Below are positions 1-8,730 of a DNA stretch of 64,000 nucleotides, piece by piece. The notes below the pieces were generated by a model. That model was not told the DNA's origin, made no database searches, and was given only the letters and a program-made list of their open reading frames with translations. Numbering within the stretch: the stretch's first letter is position 1; every line of letters begins with the position of its first letter. This DNA comes from Marixanthomonas spongiae (GTDB taxonomy: Bacteria; Bacteroidota; Bacteroidia; Flavobacteriales; Flavobacteriaceae): NCBI RefSeq assembly GCF_003095375.1, contig NZ_QEHR01000005.1, positions 248,001-312,000 on the forward strand. The letters run 5' to 3'. The position numbers were made by a program, and so were the translations under genes.

Positions 1-373
1 CTGAAAACAAAAAAACTTCAATGCCATTGGCCGAAAAAACATTGGCAACCACTTGGGCCAGCTCTTTGCTGTTATGGCGGCAATCGTAGGCAATCGCGAC
101 TTTTATGGTTTGGTTAGGAAATTGTTTTTTTAAGTAATTGGAAAGGCCTTGTGTGTTTTTTCCAAGGGTGTATTTATTGATACGGTTATCGCCAACGCCC
201 ATTATTCCGCGCATACCGCCGGTGCCAAAAGCTAAATTTTTATAAAAACTGTCTTCCAGCCCTTCGGGGTCGTGGGCGATCATTTCTTTTATAGTGTATT
301 GCGTCTGGTCATCGAAAAAAGGGGTAAGCCATTTATTGACGCGTTCTAATATGGAAGGATCTACGTAAATCAT
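1..373 (-). CDS. Phosphoglucomutase/phosphomannomutase family protein (N-terminal part, cut by window edge)
   Basis: Only the first 124 codons lie in the window; the rest runs off the left edge. The start is the ATG at 373-371. Visible features are a short helical N-terminus, the segment FGTGGMRG at about residues 49-56, which corresponds to the GTAG(L)RG stretch of the alpha-D-phosphohexomutase fold, and AYDCRHNS at about residues 95-102, the usual 'YDxRxxS' strand of domain 1. The catalytic phosphoserine loop would lie beyond the edge. Family members interconvert hexose 1- and 6-phosphates in the cytosol. The family is clear; whether glucose, mannose or glucosamine phosphate is preferred cannot be told from this part. 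Confidence 0.85.
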   Translation of the reverse strand, partial: MIYVDPSILERVNKWLTPFFDDQTQYTIKEMIAHDPEGLEDSFYKNLAFGTGGMRGIMGVGDNRINKYTLGKNTQGLSNYLKKQFPNQTIKVAIAYDCRHNSKELAQVVANVFSANGIEVFLFS

Positions 374-433
374 GTTTCAAAATTAATAAAAGCCGCTATG
401 GCAGGCAGGTGCAAAAATAAGGAAACCAATTCG

Positions 434-1387
434 TTATTCTTTAACGTTTCGGTGTTCTTTAATAATGTAGTTTTTGGAGCCGTTTTTGCTGCGCAAGATG
501 AGTTCGCCCAAAAATCCGGCCAAGAAAAGTTGGGTGCCCAAGATCATAGCGGTAAGGGCGATAAAAAATTCGGGACGCTCGGCCAATAGCCTACCTTTGG
601 TATGGATAAACAGTTTATCGATACCCAAGTACAGCGCGAAACAGAAGCCCACAAAGAGCATAAAAGCGCCCCAAGCCCCAAAAAGGTGCATAGGCCGTTT
701 TCCAAAGCGGGTTAAAAAAGAAATGGTGATTAAATCTAAAAAACCGCGCACAAACCGTTCGGCCCCAAACTTGGTGGTACCGTATTTTCGGGCTTGATGT
801 TGCACTTCTTTTTCGCTGATTTTGTTGAAACCGGCATTTTTGGCCAGTACCGGGATGTACCGGTGCATTTCGCCAGTAACCTCAATGGTTTTTATCACCT
901 CGTTTTTATAGGCCTTTAGTCCACAGTTAAAATCGTGCAGTTTTACACCCGAGGTTTTCCGGGCGGCAAAGTTGAAGAGTTTGGAAGGCATGTTTTTGGA
1001 AACTACCGAGTCGTACCGTTTCTTTTTCCAGCCGGAAACCAGATCGTAGCCTTCTTTAACCACCATATTGTATAGTGCTGGGATTTCCTCTGGATTGTCC
1101 TGTAAATCGGCATCCATGGTGATTACCACATCGCCAATGGCAAGGGCGAAGCCGGCATGTAAGGCTTGGGATTTTCCGAAATTTTTTAAAAACCGGATGG
1201 CTTTCACTTCCTTATGCTCACGGGAAAGCGTATCGATTATGTTCCAAGAATTGTCGGTACTACCATCGTCTATAAAGATGAGCTCATATAAAAAGCCATT
1301 GGATTGCATAACGTTTGCAATCCAATGGTAGAGTTCGTTTATGGACTCCTCTTCGTTGAGAAGTGGAATGACGATGGATAGGTTCAT
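434..1387 (-). CDS. Family 2 glycosyltransferase, polyisoprenyl-phosphate sugar transferase type
   Basis: A 317-aa GT-A fold enzyme. The N-terminus carries IDDGSTD (about residues 39-45) and DADLQD (about 92-97), the nucleotide-sugar and metal-binding motifs of family 2 transferases. Two hydrophobic segments near residues 235-260 and 275-300 anchor it in the inner membrane. This arrangement is that of DPM1/GtrB/ArnC-like enzymes, which move a sugar from a nucleotide donor to undecaprenyl or dolichyl phosphate. The donor sugar cannot be read from sequence. The DUF4199 gene lies directly upstream on the same strand with an 8-bp gap, so the two are probably co-transcribed; this pairing is common in flavobacteria as far as I recall. 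Confidence 0.9.
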   Translation of the reverse strand: MNLSIVIPLLNEEESINELYHWIANVMQSNGFLYELIFIDDGSTDNSWNIIDTLSREHKEVKAIRFLKNFGKSQALHAGFALAIGDVVITMDADLQDNPEEIPALYNMVVKEGYDLVSGWKKKRYDSVVSKNMPSKLFNFAARKTSGVKLHDFNCGLKAYKNEVIKTIEVTGEMHRYIPVLAKNAGFNKISEKEVQHQARKYGTTKFGAERFVRGFLDLITISFLTRFGKRPMHLFGAWGAFMLFVGFCFALYLGIDKLFIHTKGRLLAERPEFFIALTAMILGTQLFLAGFLGELILRSKNGSKNYIIKEHRNVKE

Positions 1388-1395
1388 AGAGCTGT

Positions 1396-1926
1396 CTATT
1401 CGTGTGTTGGCCTAGGTTGTTTCATTATAAGACCGGCAATCAATGAAATGATAAAGCCGAAGAAAAGCGAAGCAATCATTCCCATGGCAAACATAATCCA
1501 GGGGCTCATAAACTTCTCGGTCATTCCCATGGCCATATCCATCTGCTCTTGTGTCATATTAGGATTTTGCTCAATCATTTTTTCTTGGGTTGTATCGAGC
1601 ATTTGACTAATAAAATCCGGTTCAATAAACGTAATAAAAATATAAGAAAAAACAGAACCTATAATACCCGATACCAAGGCGATGATCAAGCCGGTTTTAA
1701 GCGCGTCGCCCAACGATAAAAAACCGCCGCTCTCATTTTTAAAGGCTTTAAGGCCATAAACGATACATAAGGTCATAAAAACGAAATTGAGCACAGATTG
1801 CCACCAAGGTTGCTCTAGGTGCAAACCTAAAACATACACGATTACAGAAAGTCCTACGACCAATAAGGAGAGGATAAGACCATAATTAAGACCGATTTTT
1901 TTAACAGATGCAGTTTGATTTTCCAT
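1396..1926 (-). CDS. DUF4199 family membrane protein
   Basis: A 176-aa protein with four predicted membrane helices (about residues 12-32, 38-58, 75-100 and 143-168). A polar, methionine-rich stretch between helices three and four is probably periplasmic or cytosolic loop. The pattern matches DUF4199, a Bacteroidota-restricted family of unknown function. It is the first gene of a two-gene unit with the glycosyltransferase just downstream, which suggests a role near lipid-linked sugar transfer, but that is inference from position only. Confidence 0.75.
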   Translation of the reverse strand: MENQTASVKKIGLNYGLILSLLVVGLSVIVYVLGLHLEQPWWQSVLNFVFMTLCIVYGLKAFKNESGGFLSLGDALKTGLIIALVSGIIGSVFSYIFITFIEPDFISQMLDTTQEKMIEQNPNMTQEQMDMAMGMTEKFMSPWIMFAMGMIASLFFGFIISLIAGLIMKQPRPTHE

Positions 1927-2082
1927 GGTTTGAAGTTTATAGCCTCCAATTACTGATAGGCTGGTTTGGTTGGTTAGTAAGCAAAAATACTAAATTGTTA
2001 CGGTTTATTTTTCTGAAATATGCAATCTGTATATTTTTGAACGATACGTAGGTTTTTCTTTTTCAAAAAAATAACATTTACT

Positions 2083-2113
2083 ATTGTCTGTTTAGTAAAA
2101 ATAATTAAATTTG
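2083..2113 (+). promoter_or_regulatory. Bacteroidota-type promoter of rpmE2
   Basis: A perfect -7 box TAAATTTG at 2106-2113 (consensus TAnnTTTG) with a TTG -33 element at 2084-2086, separated by 19 bp. The rpmE2 start codon follows 38 bp downstream. The spacing fits the housekeeping sigma factor of Bacteroidota. Confidence 0.7.
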
Positions 2114-2151
2114 CATTCTCAAAATCGAGACCCTATTAAAAAGACAAGAAG

Positions 2152-2442
2152 ATGAAAAAAGGTATCCATCCTGAAAATTATAGAGTAGTTGCTTTTAAAG
2201 ACATGTCCAATGACGACGTTTTTTTAACAAAATCGACTGCACAGACAAAAGAGACGATCGAGGTTGACGGTACAGAATACCCATTGGTAAAGCTGGAAAT
2301 CTCCAGAACTTCTCACCCGTATTACACAGGTAAAGCTAAATTGCTTGATACTGCCGGACGTATCGATAAGTTCAAGAACAAGTACGCAAAATTCAAGAAA
2401 TCACCTAAAAAACAGGAAGAGGAAGCTAAAGAAAGCGAATAA
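2152..2442 (+). CDS. rpmE2: Type B 50S ribosomal protein L31
   Basis: A 96-aa protein starting [10 protein letters not shown], the signature N-terminus of L31, with the typical core around the SHPYYTG segment. It contains no cysteine, so it is the zinc-independent (type B, C-minus) form. The last 20 or so residues are a lysine- and glutamate-rich tail. L31 sits on the 50S subunit near the central protuberance and bridges to 30S. The gene is monocistronic, with a good promoter upstream and a strong terminator 20 bp downstream. Confidence 0.95.
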   Translation: MKKGIHPENYRVVAFKDMSNDDVFLTKSTAQTKETIEVDGTEYPLVKLEISRTSHPYYTGKAKLLDTAGRIDKFKNKYAKFKKSPKKQEEEAKESE

Positions 2443-2463
2443 CCTTTTTTTGATACGATATAT

Positions 2464-2497
2464 AAAAGCCTTCGAAATTTCTTCGGGGGCTTTTTTT
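2464..2497 (+). terminator. Rho-independent terminator of rpmE2
   Basis: The stem AAAAGCC/GGCTTTT is extended inward by two T-G wobbles and CGAA/TTCG, giving about 13 pairs around an ATTTC loop, and runs into eight T residues. It begins 22 bp after the rpmE2 stop codon. Confidence 0.85.
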
Positions 2498-2659
2498 TGT
2501 TTATTTGTTTTTTTTAAATCGGTGGTTTCGATACATTTTCCTGAAATTACTGCCAGTAATTTCAGGAAAACACTCAACCGCCTAATTTTTTGATTTGTAT
2601 ATTTACTCAGCATAAAAATACATTGTTGATAACCGACAACTCAAAACACACAACTGAAC

Positions 2660-3835
2660 ATGAATTACATCCTTTTTGACGGTACCGTTCGCAACCAATT
2701 GCTTCCTTTCACTTTCACACGTCCTGTGGCCGATATCCGTATAGGCATATTGACCATTCGTGAAAAATGGGAAAAACTATTAGGATTTACCACCACTACG
2801 ATAACGGAGGATTATTTGTCAGAAAAGTTTCCAATGGTTGAAATGGAGCAGAACATTTTAATCAATGCTTCTTTTCTTCCTTCAGAAAATTTGGTGAATA
2901 TCATAAAAGAACTATCAGAAAACCAGGCCATATTTTATGATGAAGAACCGATTGCCTTTTACACCCTTGAAGGACAGGAAGTGGATTTTGAAAGCTACGA
3001 CATTATTCAATATACGTATGATGACGTCTTTCAAGTAGCACATACTTGGGATATATTTTCAAAAAACCATGAAGCCATTAAACGTGATTTTGAGTTGTTG
3101 ACCAAGAACAGGCAATCGCAGCCCATACCAGAAATGACCGTGGCTTTTAATAAAAAACAGATTTTTATTGAAGAAGGCGCGAAACTTCCCCTATGCTCTT
3201 TAAACGCAACCGAAGGCCCCATCTATATTGGTAAAGATGCCGAAATCATGGAAGGTTCTATGATTCGCGGTCCGTTTGCCCTTTGTGATCATGCTACGGT
3301 AAAAATGAATGCAAAAATTTATACCGGTTGTACTATTGGTCCGCACAGTAAAGTAGGTGGAGAGCTTAACAACTCGGTTATTTTTGGATATTCCAACAAA
3401 GGCCACGATGGCTTTTTGGGGAATGCGGTAATTGGCGAATGGTGCAATTTGGGTGCCGATACCAATAACAGTAATTTAAAAAATAATTATGCTGAGGTCC
3501 GTTTATGGGATTACGAAACCGAAGGTTTTGCCAAAACCGGATTGCAATTTTGTGGCTTGATGATGGGCGATCACAGCAAATGTGGCATCAATACCATGTT
3601 CAATACCGGAACAGTGGTAGGTGTGAGTGCCAATATCTTCGGAAGCGGTTTCCCGCGTAATTTTGTCCCCAGTTTTAGCTGGGGTGGAAGCGGCGGCATG
3701 ACTACCTACAAAACCAACAAGGCCTTTGAAGTGGCCAAAGTGGTGATGGCAAGACGAAGTGTTGAATTTTCTAAGGAAGATGCTAAGATTTTAGAACATG
3801 TTTTTGAAGAGACGGCACAATGGCGTCGCGGGTAG
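2660..3835 (+). CDS. GlmU-family putative sugar nucleotidyltransferase/acyltransferase (Bacteroidota type)
   Basis: A 391-aa protein matching the Bacteroidota 'alternative GlmU' family. The first 150 or so residues form a divergent nucleotidyltransferase-like domain (start MNYILFDGTVRNQ) that lacks the classical LxAGxGTRM loop. The second half (about residues 180-370) has the repeating hexapeptide pattern of a left-handed beta helix (IYIGKDAEIMEG, GGELNNSVIFGYSNKGHDGFLGN), as in acyltransferases. The expected role is making UDP-GlcNAc for peptidoglycan and glycans, combining GlcN-1-P acetylation and uridylylation. The family assignment is strong. The degenerate N-domain means the exact activity of this group is less sure than for true GlmU. 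Confidence 0.85.
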   Translation: MNYILFDGTVRNQLLPFTFTRPVADIRIGILTIREKWEKLLGFTTTTITEDYLSEKFPMVEMEQNILINASFLPSENLVNIIKELSENQAIFYDEEPIAFYTLEGQEVDFESYDIIQYTYDDVFQVAHTWDIFSKNHEAIKRDFELLTKNRQSQPIPEMTVAFNKKQIFIEEGAKLPLCSLNATEGPIYIGKDAEIMEGSMIRGPFALCDHATVKMNAKIYTGCTIGPHSKVGGELNNSVIFGYSNKGHDGFLGNAVIGEWCNLGADTNNSNLKNNYAEVRLWDYETEGFAKTGLQFCGLMMGDHSKCGINTMFNTGTVVGVSANIFGSGFPRNFVPSFSWGGSGGMTTYKTNKAFEVAKVVMARRSVEFSKEDAKILEHVFEETAQWRRG

Positions 3836-3889
3836 TACTGTTTCCCGAAGAGTCGCGGAGGCACAAAGAAATGGTGTGAAATTAAGGGG

Positions 3890-4201
3890 CTATTTCATTT
3901 TAAATTTAATGGGCTTAGCCGGTTCCAGTTCAAGAAAGAACAAAAAGTAAATGATGATGGCAATAATGACTACCATGACAGTCCCAAATGTTATAAATAG
4001 CCTACGTCTGTTTTTTCTGTTGGTTTCTTTTAGCTTTTGTTGAAAGTCCGCAAAGGCTTCCGGGCTCATTTTTTTGTGGTCCACAAATTTGCCATACATT
4101 GGCGAGGCTTCGTCAACACCTTTATCAAATTTTGTGATACGGTCTCGCCTATTGTTTTTAAGCGTCTGTATCATGTCAATAACAAAACCGGCTCCGAACA
4201 T
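3890..4201 (-). CDS. Small single-span membrane protein, unknown function
   Basis: A 103-aa protein with a charged N-terminal two-thirds (many Lys, Arg, Asp) and one strong membrane helix at about residues 68-92 followed by a short lysine-rich tail. It is the last gene of a minus-strand run that includes a zinc-ribbon membrane protein 54 bp upstream and a substrate-binding lipoprotein before that. I recognise no domain. Similar small proteins occur in flavobacteria, so it is likely real rather than a chance frame. Confidence 0.65.
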   Translation of the reverse strand: MFGAGFVIDMIQTLKNNRRDRITKFDKGVDEASPMYGKFVDHKKMSPEAFADFQQKLKETNRKNRRRLFITFGTVMVVIIAIIIYFLFFLELEPAKPIKFKMK

Positions 4202-4255
4202 AATTTTATTGTGTTATACGTGTTGTTTTTCATTTTCTACCTTAATACCTGTAAT

Positions 4256-4960
4256 TTAAGCCAAAGGCGGCCACAAGTTGTTTTCTTTTAGGTTTTCTGG
4301 ATTGCAAACCACCCAAATATGTTCCCCTTTTGGGCGTTTCAGGTTAGCACGGTCCCAAACCCTAACCGAATCGTGACGGGTTTTTAAAGGAGTGTCAAAT
4401 TCATATTCTATTTTTAGGGGATGTTTCTTGTTGATACTTTGCGTGGTGTCTACGTAAACCTTTTTTATTACCCCACGGGTAGGCACCCCAAATTGAAGCG
4501 CATTTAACTTTTGATTGGAATTTTTGTTACTTTTTTTGACTAAAAAGAAACCAATTACAGGAAAAACAAGGCTGAACACGATAAAGGGAATATTAATCAG
4601 TCCTTCAAAAATTTCAAATATAGAAATTGCCAATGCTGGGAGCCCAACGATCATAAAAATAATTCCGATCATCATTAACGCATTTCCCGTATATTTTACC
4701 CTTATTTTATAGGAGAAGCTCAAATTTCTGGGCTGTTTGGGAGGTTCGGGTTGCCTGGAGCTGCCGGGAATGCTTGGCAACTGTCCACCGCAACTTATAC
4801 AGTGGCTCACCTGGTCGCGCCTGTTAGAGGTTTTGCACCAACCGCATTGCAACACCCACGGTTCCAAAACGGCCACAGGCCCACCACAATTATTACAACG
4901 GGTGGTATTGTTACTGTTTTCGGTGAGGCACCATTCGCATTTTGTTATTCCTCGTTTCAT
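4256..4960 (-). CDS. Double zinc-ribbon membrane protein, unknown function
   Basis: A 234-aa protein. Eight cysteines form two zinc ribbons in the first 60 residues: C8-x2-C11/C22-x2-C25 and C39-x2-C42/C54-x2-C57. Two hydrophobic segments follow at about residues 95-120 and 123-148. The C-terminal 70 residues look like a small soluble beta-rich domain (after GVPTRGVIKKVYVD), reminiscent of DUF3592-like extracytoplasmic domains, though that match is only by eye. Its start overlaps the stop of the upstream substrate-binding protein gene by 4 bp (ATGA), so the two are translationally coupled. A role as a cytosolic sensor or scaffold at the membrane is inference. Confidence 0.7.
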   Translation of the reverse strand: MKRGITKCEWCLTENSNNTTRCNNCGGPVAVLEPWVLQCGWCKTSNRRDQVSHCISCGGQLPSIPGSSRQPEPPKQPRNLSFSYKIRVKYTGNALMMIGIIFMIVGLPALAISIFEIFEGLINIPFIVFSLVFPVIGFFLVKKSNKNSNQKLNALQFGVPTRGVIKKVYVDTTQSINKKHPLKIEYEFDTPLKTRHDSVRVWDRANLKRPKGEHIWVVCNPENLKENNLWPPLA

Positions 4961-6600
4961 TTTTTCTTTTTAACGTGTTTTAAAACCAAAAAATTCTGTG
5001 GATTGATGCCCAAGCCAGACACTTTTTTGTTCACAAACCGTATGGCAACATCATAAAACAAAGGGACAACAGGTGCTTCAGCAACCACTATGGAATCCAT
5101 TTTTACATAAAGCCGCTTTCTTTTTTCAATGTTTGAAATGGTCAGTGATTTTTCGTACAAACTATCAAAAACAACATTTTTAAAATGTGTATAATTGGGG
5201 CCATTAGGTGTGAAGTTTTCACTGTAAAACAACGACAGGTAATTTTCGGCATCGGGATAATCGGCAATCCAACTGGCCCGGAAAATATCCAGCTCGCCAC
5301 TGCTTTTCATTTGCCGTAGGGTGGAAGGGGGCATCACATCGATTTCTACTGCAATCCCTATTTTTTCCAATTCCCGTTGTATATACTCGCAAATGTCCAG
5401 ATACTGGCTGTTAGTGCCAATGGTAATTTCCGGTTGGGTGTCTCCTGTTTCGGTTTTGTATTGCTCGATTAATTGTCGGGCTTTATCAGGGTTGTAGTCA
5501 TATCCTTCAATAGAAGCAAACCCTGGCAGTCCTTTTGGTATAAAACCGTGCGTGGCGGGCGTACCCATTCCGTTGCGGAGGTAGGTTACCATTTTTTTAC
5601 GGTCAAATCCATAATTGACTGCTTTTCTTAATTCTTTTGATTCAATTTCAGAGGTTTCGGTTTCCATGAAAAAACCCAAATATTCGGTGTTCAAATATGG
5701 GGTTGTGATTAGTTTTACCCGGTCTCTGTATTTTTTCTGAAGCGTTCCTTGAGTGGTTATTATTTCGTCTTTATACGAATTGTCCAAGCCTGAAATAAAA
5801 TCCAATTTTCCCTGTGCAAATTGTAGAAACTCACTTTGTTTATCGGGTAAAAAGGTAATGGCAACGGCTTCCAGATACGGCAATTGGTTTCCCTGTGCAT
5901 CGGTTTCAAAATACAACGGGTTTTTCCGAAGGACCAACTTCACATTTTCTTCCCACAGCTTAAACCGGAACGGGCCTGTGCCTACTGGGTTGCTCCTGAA
6001 TTCATTTCCGTAGAAGTTAATTGCTTCTTCTGGCACTACCGAGCAATACCGCATGGACAGCAAACCCAAAAAAGCAGGAAAGGGTTGTTTTAATTGAATA
6101 ACCAACGTGGTATCGTTTTTTGCTTTATAGTTTTTAACGGTGTTCATCACCCAACTTCCAGGCGAAGCGACGTCGGCATCGGTCAAACGGTCAAAGCTGA
6201 ACACAAAATCGTGAGCGGTAACCGTTCGGGTTGAATCGCTTCCAAAGCATTGGTTTTTATGAAAATAAACATCGTCCCGCAAATAAAAAGTATAGGTAAA
6301 CGTGCTGTCATTCACTTCCCATCGCTTAGCGATATCGGGTTCAATGTTTAATGAATCGTCCAATTGTATAAGGCCGTTAAATAATTGATTGGTAGGCCAG
6401 ATGTTTTGCGGATTTCTGGCGAATGCCGGGTCCAGGGAGCTTATGTTGCTGTGCTCGTTGTAGCGGAAAACGAGGTGGTTATTGTTGGAGGTATTGTTCT
6501 TTCCACAAGAAAAAAGAGTGAACAATACTATTATTATTCCCCATAAAAAATTGGGTACTGGATGCTGGGTGCTCGATGAGATTCGGTCTCGTATTGTCAT
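4957..6600 (-). CDS. Peptide/nickel-type ABC substrate-binding lipoprotein (SBP_bac_5)
   Basis: A 547-aa member of the OppA/DppA cluster. A hydrophobic signal ends in LFSC (lipobox), so the mature protein is tethered to a membrane. The family pattern is clear: SLDPAFARNPQNIWPTNQLF near the N-terminus, then KRWEVNDSTFTYTFYLRDDVYFHKN, VGTGPFRF, and IFRASWIADYPDAENYL. Such proteins bind oligopeptides or similar ligands for an ABC importer, but no permease or ATPase genes are next to it, so it works with a distant importer or has another role. The N-terminal 16 residues before the signal are encoded by a copy of a dispersed 'ATGCTGG' intergenic repeat, so the annotated start may be extended; no closer ATG is in frame. 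Confidence 0.85.
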   Translation of the reverse strand: MTIRDRISSSTQHPVPNFLWGIIIVLFTLFSCGKNNTSNNNHLVFRYNEHSNISSLDPAFARNPQNIWPTNQLFNGLIQLDDSLNIEPDIAKRWEVNDSTFTYTFYLRDDVYFHKNQCFGSDSTRTVTAHDFVFSFDRLTDADVASPGSWVMNTVKNYKAKNDTTLVIQLKQPFPAFLGLLSMRYCSVVPEEAINFYGNEFRSNPVGTGPFRFKLWEENVKLVLRKNPLYFETDAQGNQLPYLEAVAITFLPDKQSEFLQFAQGKLDFISGLDNSYKDEIITTQGTLQKKYRDRVKLITTPYLNTEYLGFFMETETSEIESKELRKAVNYGFDRKKMVTYLRNGMGTPATHGFIPKGLPGFASIEGYDYNPDKARQLIEQYKTETGDTQPEITIGTNSQYLDICEYIQRELEKIGIAVEIDVMPPSTLRQMKSSGELDIFRASWIADYPDAENYLSLFYSENFTPNGPNYTHFKNVVFDSLYEKSLTISNIEKRKRLYVKMDSIVVAEAPVVPLFYDVAIRFVNKKVSGLGINPQNFLVLKHVKKKK

Positions 6601-6606
6601 ATTGTG

Positions 6607-6960
6607 TTATAAAAATCTTCTTCGGTAAGCAATTAACATATTCATTAAATGATAGCAAAAATCATACTTTTCATCAAAATAATCCTGATTTATATAATTT
6701 CTATTCTTTGCCTTATAAAGACAAGTCACAACTTCTGCTAAAGAACGAATAGAATACCCTAAAAATTTCTTTTGTTCAGGGTCTGATTGCAAAATTGACC
6801 CTTCCGAAATATTAAGCGCAATTGAATCGGCTGCTCTTCTTATCTGACTGCTAAGATTGAACAGCTCTTTTTTGGGAAAAGTGTCTGCTATAGCATCAAC
6901 ATCTTCACCTAATTCCATAGCTTTTTTCCAAATATTCAATTTTTCAAATTTAAAGCTCAT
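6607..6960 (-). CDS. Four-helix bundle protein (23S rRNA intervening-sequence protein family)
   Basis: A 117-aa protein starting at MSFKFEKLNIWKKAME; the ATG at 6960 is preferred over one six codons upstream because family members begin with this motif. It has the conserved stretch SSQIRRAADSIALNISEG (about residues 38-55) and the C-terminal helix pair typical of the IVP/S23 family. First described in inserts inside 23S rRNA genes, these proteins are also found as free-standing chromosomal genes in Bacteroidota. Function is unknown; RNA or ribosome-related binding is only suspected. It starts the minus-strand run with the substrate-binding protein, 6 bp upstream of it. Confidence 0.85.
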   Translation of the reverse strand: MSFKFEKLNIWKKAMELGEDVDAIADTFPKKELFNLSSQIRRAADSIALNISEGSILQSDPEQKKFLGYSIRSLAEVVTCLYKAKNRNYINQDYFDEKYDFCYHLMNMLIAYRRRFL

Positions 6961-7055
6961 CCTGTCTGTTTTTTTCAAAGATAATGTATTGTGATTTCAT
7001 AAATCAATCATCCAGCGCCCAGCATCACACACCCTGCAAATTAAATAGAAAATAG

Positions 7056-7063
7056 TACCTTTG
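7056..7063 (+). promoter_or_regulatory. Likely -7 box of mtaB
   Basis: TACCTTTG matches TAnnTTTG and lies 16 bp upstream of the mtaB start codon, implying a very short leader. No good -33 TTG is visible at the right distance. Confidence 0.45.
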
Positions 7064-7079
7064 CACTTCAATAAATACT

Positions 7080-8417
7080 ATGAACGCTACAAAAAAAGTC
7101 GCATTTTATACCTTAGGTTGTAAGCTCAATTTTAGTGAAACTTCTACCATTGCTAGAAATTTTAAAGATGAAGGGTTTAGTCGAGTAGATTTTTCTGAAA
7201 AAGCAGATATCTACGTTATTAATACGTGTAGTGTAACCGAAAATGCAGATAAGCGTTTTAAAACTATTGTAAAGAAAGCTCAAAAAGTAAATCCTGATGC
7301 TTTTGTGGCGGCTGTAGGTTGCTACGCGCAATTGAAGCCCGAAGAATTAGCCGATGTTGATGGTGTTGATTTGGTTTTAGGGGCTACAGAAAAATTTAAA
7401 ATCACCGATTACTTAAATGATCTCTCTAAAAATGATTTCGGGGAAGTACATTCGTGTGAAATAGACGAAGCAGACTTTTATGTCGGTTCGTATTCTATTG
7501 GTGATCGAACGAGAGCATTTTTAAAAGTTCAAGATGGCTGTGATTATAAATGTACGTATTGCACCATTCCTTTGGCACGGGGAATTTCCCGAAGTGATAC
7601 CTTGGAAAATGTGCTTAAAAATGCTGCTGAAATTTCAGAAAAAGGAATTAAAGAAATTGTTTTAACTGGTGTAAATATTGGCGACTACGGAAAAGGCGAG
7701 TTTGGCAACAAAAAACACGAGCACACTTTTTTTGAACTTTGCGAAGCCTTGGATGAAGTTTCCGGAATTGAACGCTTACGCATTTCTTCCATAGAACCTA
7801 ATTTGTTGAAAAATGAAACGATAGATTTTGTTGCAGGCTCACGAACTTTTGTACCGCATTTTCATATTCCGTTGCAAAGCGGAAGCAATGATTTGTTAAA
7901 ACTGATGCGTCGCCGGTATATGCGCGAGTTGTATGTAGATAGGGTAGCACGCATTAAAGATGCGATGCCTCATGCGTGCATTGGCGTTGATGTTATCGTA
8001 GGCTTTCCCGGGGAAACGGAAGAACGGTTTTTGGAAACATACAACTTTTTAAACGAACTGGATATTTCGTACCTGCACGTATTTACCTATTCAGAAAGAG
8101 ATAATACCCCAGCTGCCGAAATGGACGGTGTAGTGCCGAATAAAGTACGCAAAAAACGAAGTAAAATGCTACGGGGACTTTCAGCTAAGAAAAGAAGGGC
8201 TTTTTATGAAAGTCAATTAGGGAGTTTGCGAACGGTGCTTTTTGAAGGCGAAAACAAGAAAGGCTATATCCACGGGTTTACCGAAAATTATGTAAAAGTA
8301 AAAGCACCGTGGAATCCGGAGTTGGTCAATACACTGCATACAATTCAACTTACCGAAATAGATGAAGATGGTCTGGTGCGGTTTGAATTTGTGAACAATA
8401 AAGCAATGGCCAGTTAA
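7080..8417 (+). CDS. mtaB: tRNA (N6-threonylcarbamoyladenosine(37)-C2)-methylthiotransferase
   Basis: A 445-aa radical SAM methylthiotransferase. The N-terminal UPF0004 domain carries the cysteines of the auxiliary cluster (TLGCKLN, INTCSV, AVGCYAQ). The radical SAM motif is CDYKCTYC at about residues 153-160, followed by IPLARGISRS. A C-terminal TRAM-like domain is present. MtaB adds a methylthio group to t6A37 of ANN-decoding tRNAs in the cytosol; MiaB acts on i6A instead. The start TLGCKLNFSE and overall length fit MtaB rather than MiaB or RimO. Its 3' end overlaps the convergent GNAT gene by 4 bp. Confidence 0.92.
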   Translation: MNATKKVAFYTLGCKLNFSETSTIARNFKDEGFSRVDFSEKADIYVINTCSVTENADKRFKTIVKKAQKVNPDAFVAAVGCYAQLKPEELADVDGVDLVLGATEKFKITDYLNDLSKNDFGEVHSCEIDEADFYVGSYSIGDRTRAFLKVQDGCDYKCTYCTIPLARGISRSDTLENVLKNAAEISEKGIKEIVLTGVNIGDYGKGEFGNKKHEHTFFELCEALDEVSGIERLRISSIEPNLLKNETIDFVAGSRTFVPHFHIPLQSGSNDLLKLMRRRYMRELYVDRVARIKDAMPHACIGVDVIVGFPGETEERFLETYNFLNELDISYLHVFTYSERDNTPAAEMDGVVPNKVRKKRSKMLRGLSAKKRRAFYESQLGSLRTVLFEGENKKGYIHGFTENYVKVKAPWNPELVNTLHTIQLTEIDEDGLVRFEFVNNKAMAS

Positions 8418-8713
8418 ATACTAATGCCTACGGGCAGTAAATCGCGGTATTTCCTCCTGTTTTTTCGCATAAAACCTGCAATCTCCGGGCTGGTGGGCAC
8501 CAAACTAATGCCACGGTCCCGTACTTCTTCAAACACAGCTTTAATAAAAATATCTCTAAAGCCTTGGTCTTCCAGGTCTTCTGGCATATCATATTTGGTC
8601 AAAAATATTTTACGGTCTTGGAGGGCATATTCTATTCGCGCCATATTGTCGCCAATCTCAAGTTCGAATTGCCTTAAAAATTCATTGTCGGTAATCTCTA
8701 CATCTTCAATCAT
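8414..8713 (-). CDS. Small GNAT-like N-acetyltransferase (YjdJ type)
   Basis: A 99-aa protein of the Acetyltransf_CG (YjdJ-like) group, a minimal GNAT fold. It shows MARIEYALQDRKIFLTKYDMPEDLEDQGFRD-like strands and a helix rich in acidic residues, then a C-terminal VPTSPEIAGFMRKN that replaces the usual C-P-x-A/Y motif. Family members are short acetyltransferase-like proteins with unknown substrates. It follows the pirin gene by 17 bp on the same strand and is probably co-transcribed. Confidence 0.8.
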   Translation of the reverse strand: MIEDVEITDNEFLRQFELEIGDNMARIEYALQDRKIFLTKYDMPEDLEDQGFRDIFIKAVFEEVRDRGISLVPTSPEIAGFMRKNRRKYRDLLPVGISI

Positions 8714-8730
8714 GGGAGTTATTTTATAAT

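Noticed and set aside
3840-3875. GC-rich stretch like the CGCAGAGGCACAAAGA dispersed repeat (also near 17090)
   Set aside because: The likeness is short and partial; I cannot show a repeat family from two weak matches.
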